Positions 45,443 through 45,657 of a DNA stretch of 45,657 bases are shown in pieces. The notes below the pieces were generated by a model. It searched no databases. It saw only the letters and a list, made by a program, of their open reading frames with translations, and was not told the DNA's origin. Source of the DNA: Methanoregula sp. (GTDB taxonomy: Archaea > Halobacteriota > Methanomicrobia > Methanomicrobiales > Methanospirillaceae); contig JAKLGZ010000005.1 of the NCBI GenBank assembly GCA_022710385.1, positions 1 through 45,657 on the forward strand, in the 5' to 3' direction. Both the position numbers and the translations under genes were made by a program. Every line of letters starts with the position of its first letter. Within the stretch, counting starts at the first letter, position 1.

Positions 45443-45657
45443 GTGGACATCATTATGCACTGTTCATCCGGCCTGGTTGTGTCTCATGACATAAGGATCC
45501 GTGAGGCGCTCAGAATAATATGGCTCGCAGATGAGACACAAGACCCGGGTACCTTTCAGGGAGTGGTTCCTTCGGTGATGGCAAAAAACCTGTACTCCTT
45601 CCCTCATTCAGCATTTTGCAGGAAATGTAGTCACGTTCATATAGATTTTTCCAGAGA
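45443..45657 (+). CDS. Possible 5' end of an unidentified gene (partial)
   Basis: An open frame from GTG 45443 (or ATG 45455) runs to the right edge without a stop, about 70 codons. It begins near MHCSSGLVVSHDIRIREALRII and includes a late FCRKCSHVH pair of cysteines. No family was recognised and no clear promoter is seen, so it may be chance. Confidence 0.3.
   Translation, partial: MDIIMHCSSGLVVSHDIRIREALRIIWLADETQDPGTFQGVVPSVMAKNLYSFPHSAFCRKCSHVHIDFSR
45477..45541. repeat. 11-bp inverted repeat, 43 bp apart
   Basis: TTGTGTCTCAT (45477-45487) and ATGAGACACAA (45531-45541) are perfect complements. They might form a long-loop hairpin or mark the ends of a small element. Confidence 0.6.

Overview
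The window reads as euryarchaeal chromosome, most likely from a methanogen of the Methanomicrobiales (inference). It carries a methanofuran-pathway tyrosine decarboxylase (mfnA), archaeal Dph2, NreA, a DUF2117 protein, two FilR1/DUF1724-type regulators, an AglB oligosaccharyltransferase, TATA-like boxes at leaderless spacing and a tRNA gene without an encoded CCA.

Layout. 1-4,140: DNA ligase faces a convergent DUF2117-nreA pair; ligase and NreA both carry PCNA-binding (PIP-like) motifs. 4,380-8,940: a secreted TPR protein with a Ser/Asp/Gly repeat tract, a UbiA-family prenyltransferase and two paralogous FilR1-like regulators. The UbiA gene and both regulators have the same 19-bp palindrome (ATTAATC-N5-GATTAAT) upstream. 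8,940-12,350: UPF0216 protein, a THEP1-type NTPase whose 3' end was split by a complete insertion sequence (13-bp terminal inverted repeats, 6-bp target duplication), a small hypothetical protein and tRNA-Val(GAC). 12,560-19,800: serA, divergent from a tightly packed ppsA-mfnA-hpt-dph2-METTL5-like operon.

20,100-40,320 is a 20-kb surface-glycan and protein-glycosylation locus. It has a GT4, a methyltransferase, a 1,038-residue three-module glycosyltransferase, a GT2, a second UbiA-family enzyme, a GT-A-like enzyme and a Wzm/Wzt-type ABC exporter. On the other strand are a UXS-like decarboxylase, galU, UDP-glucose dehydrogenase, a GT4, a polyprenyl-phosphate GT2 and aglB. galU, ugd and the UXS-like gene would together convert glucose-1-phosphate to UDP-glucose, UDP-glucuronate and possibly UDP-xylose, feeding the transferases. 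AglB would move lipid-linked glycan to protein, while the ABC exporter suggests a second, exported polymer.

40,460-43,990: a PrsW-type membrane protease, CorA, a divergent CaCA-type cation exchanger and a small membrane protein. 43,990-45,657 is sparse: two small hypothetical ORFs, a strong hairpin, a cluster of GAGCGA repeats and an 11-bp inverted repeat near the right edge.

The best candidate for an undescribed system is the regulator/UbiA block with the shared palindromic operator and duplicated promoter. The glycan locus with its three-module transferase is second. All functions are assigned by reading motifs and family resemblance; no database search was possible.
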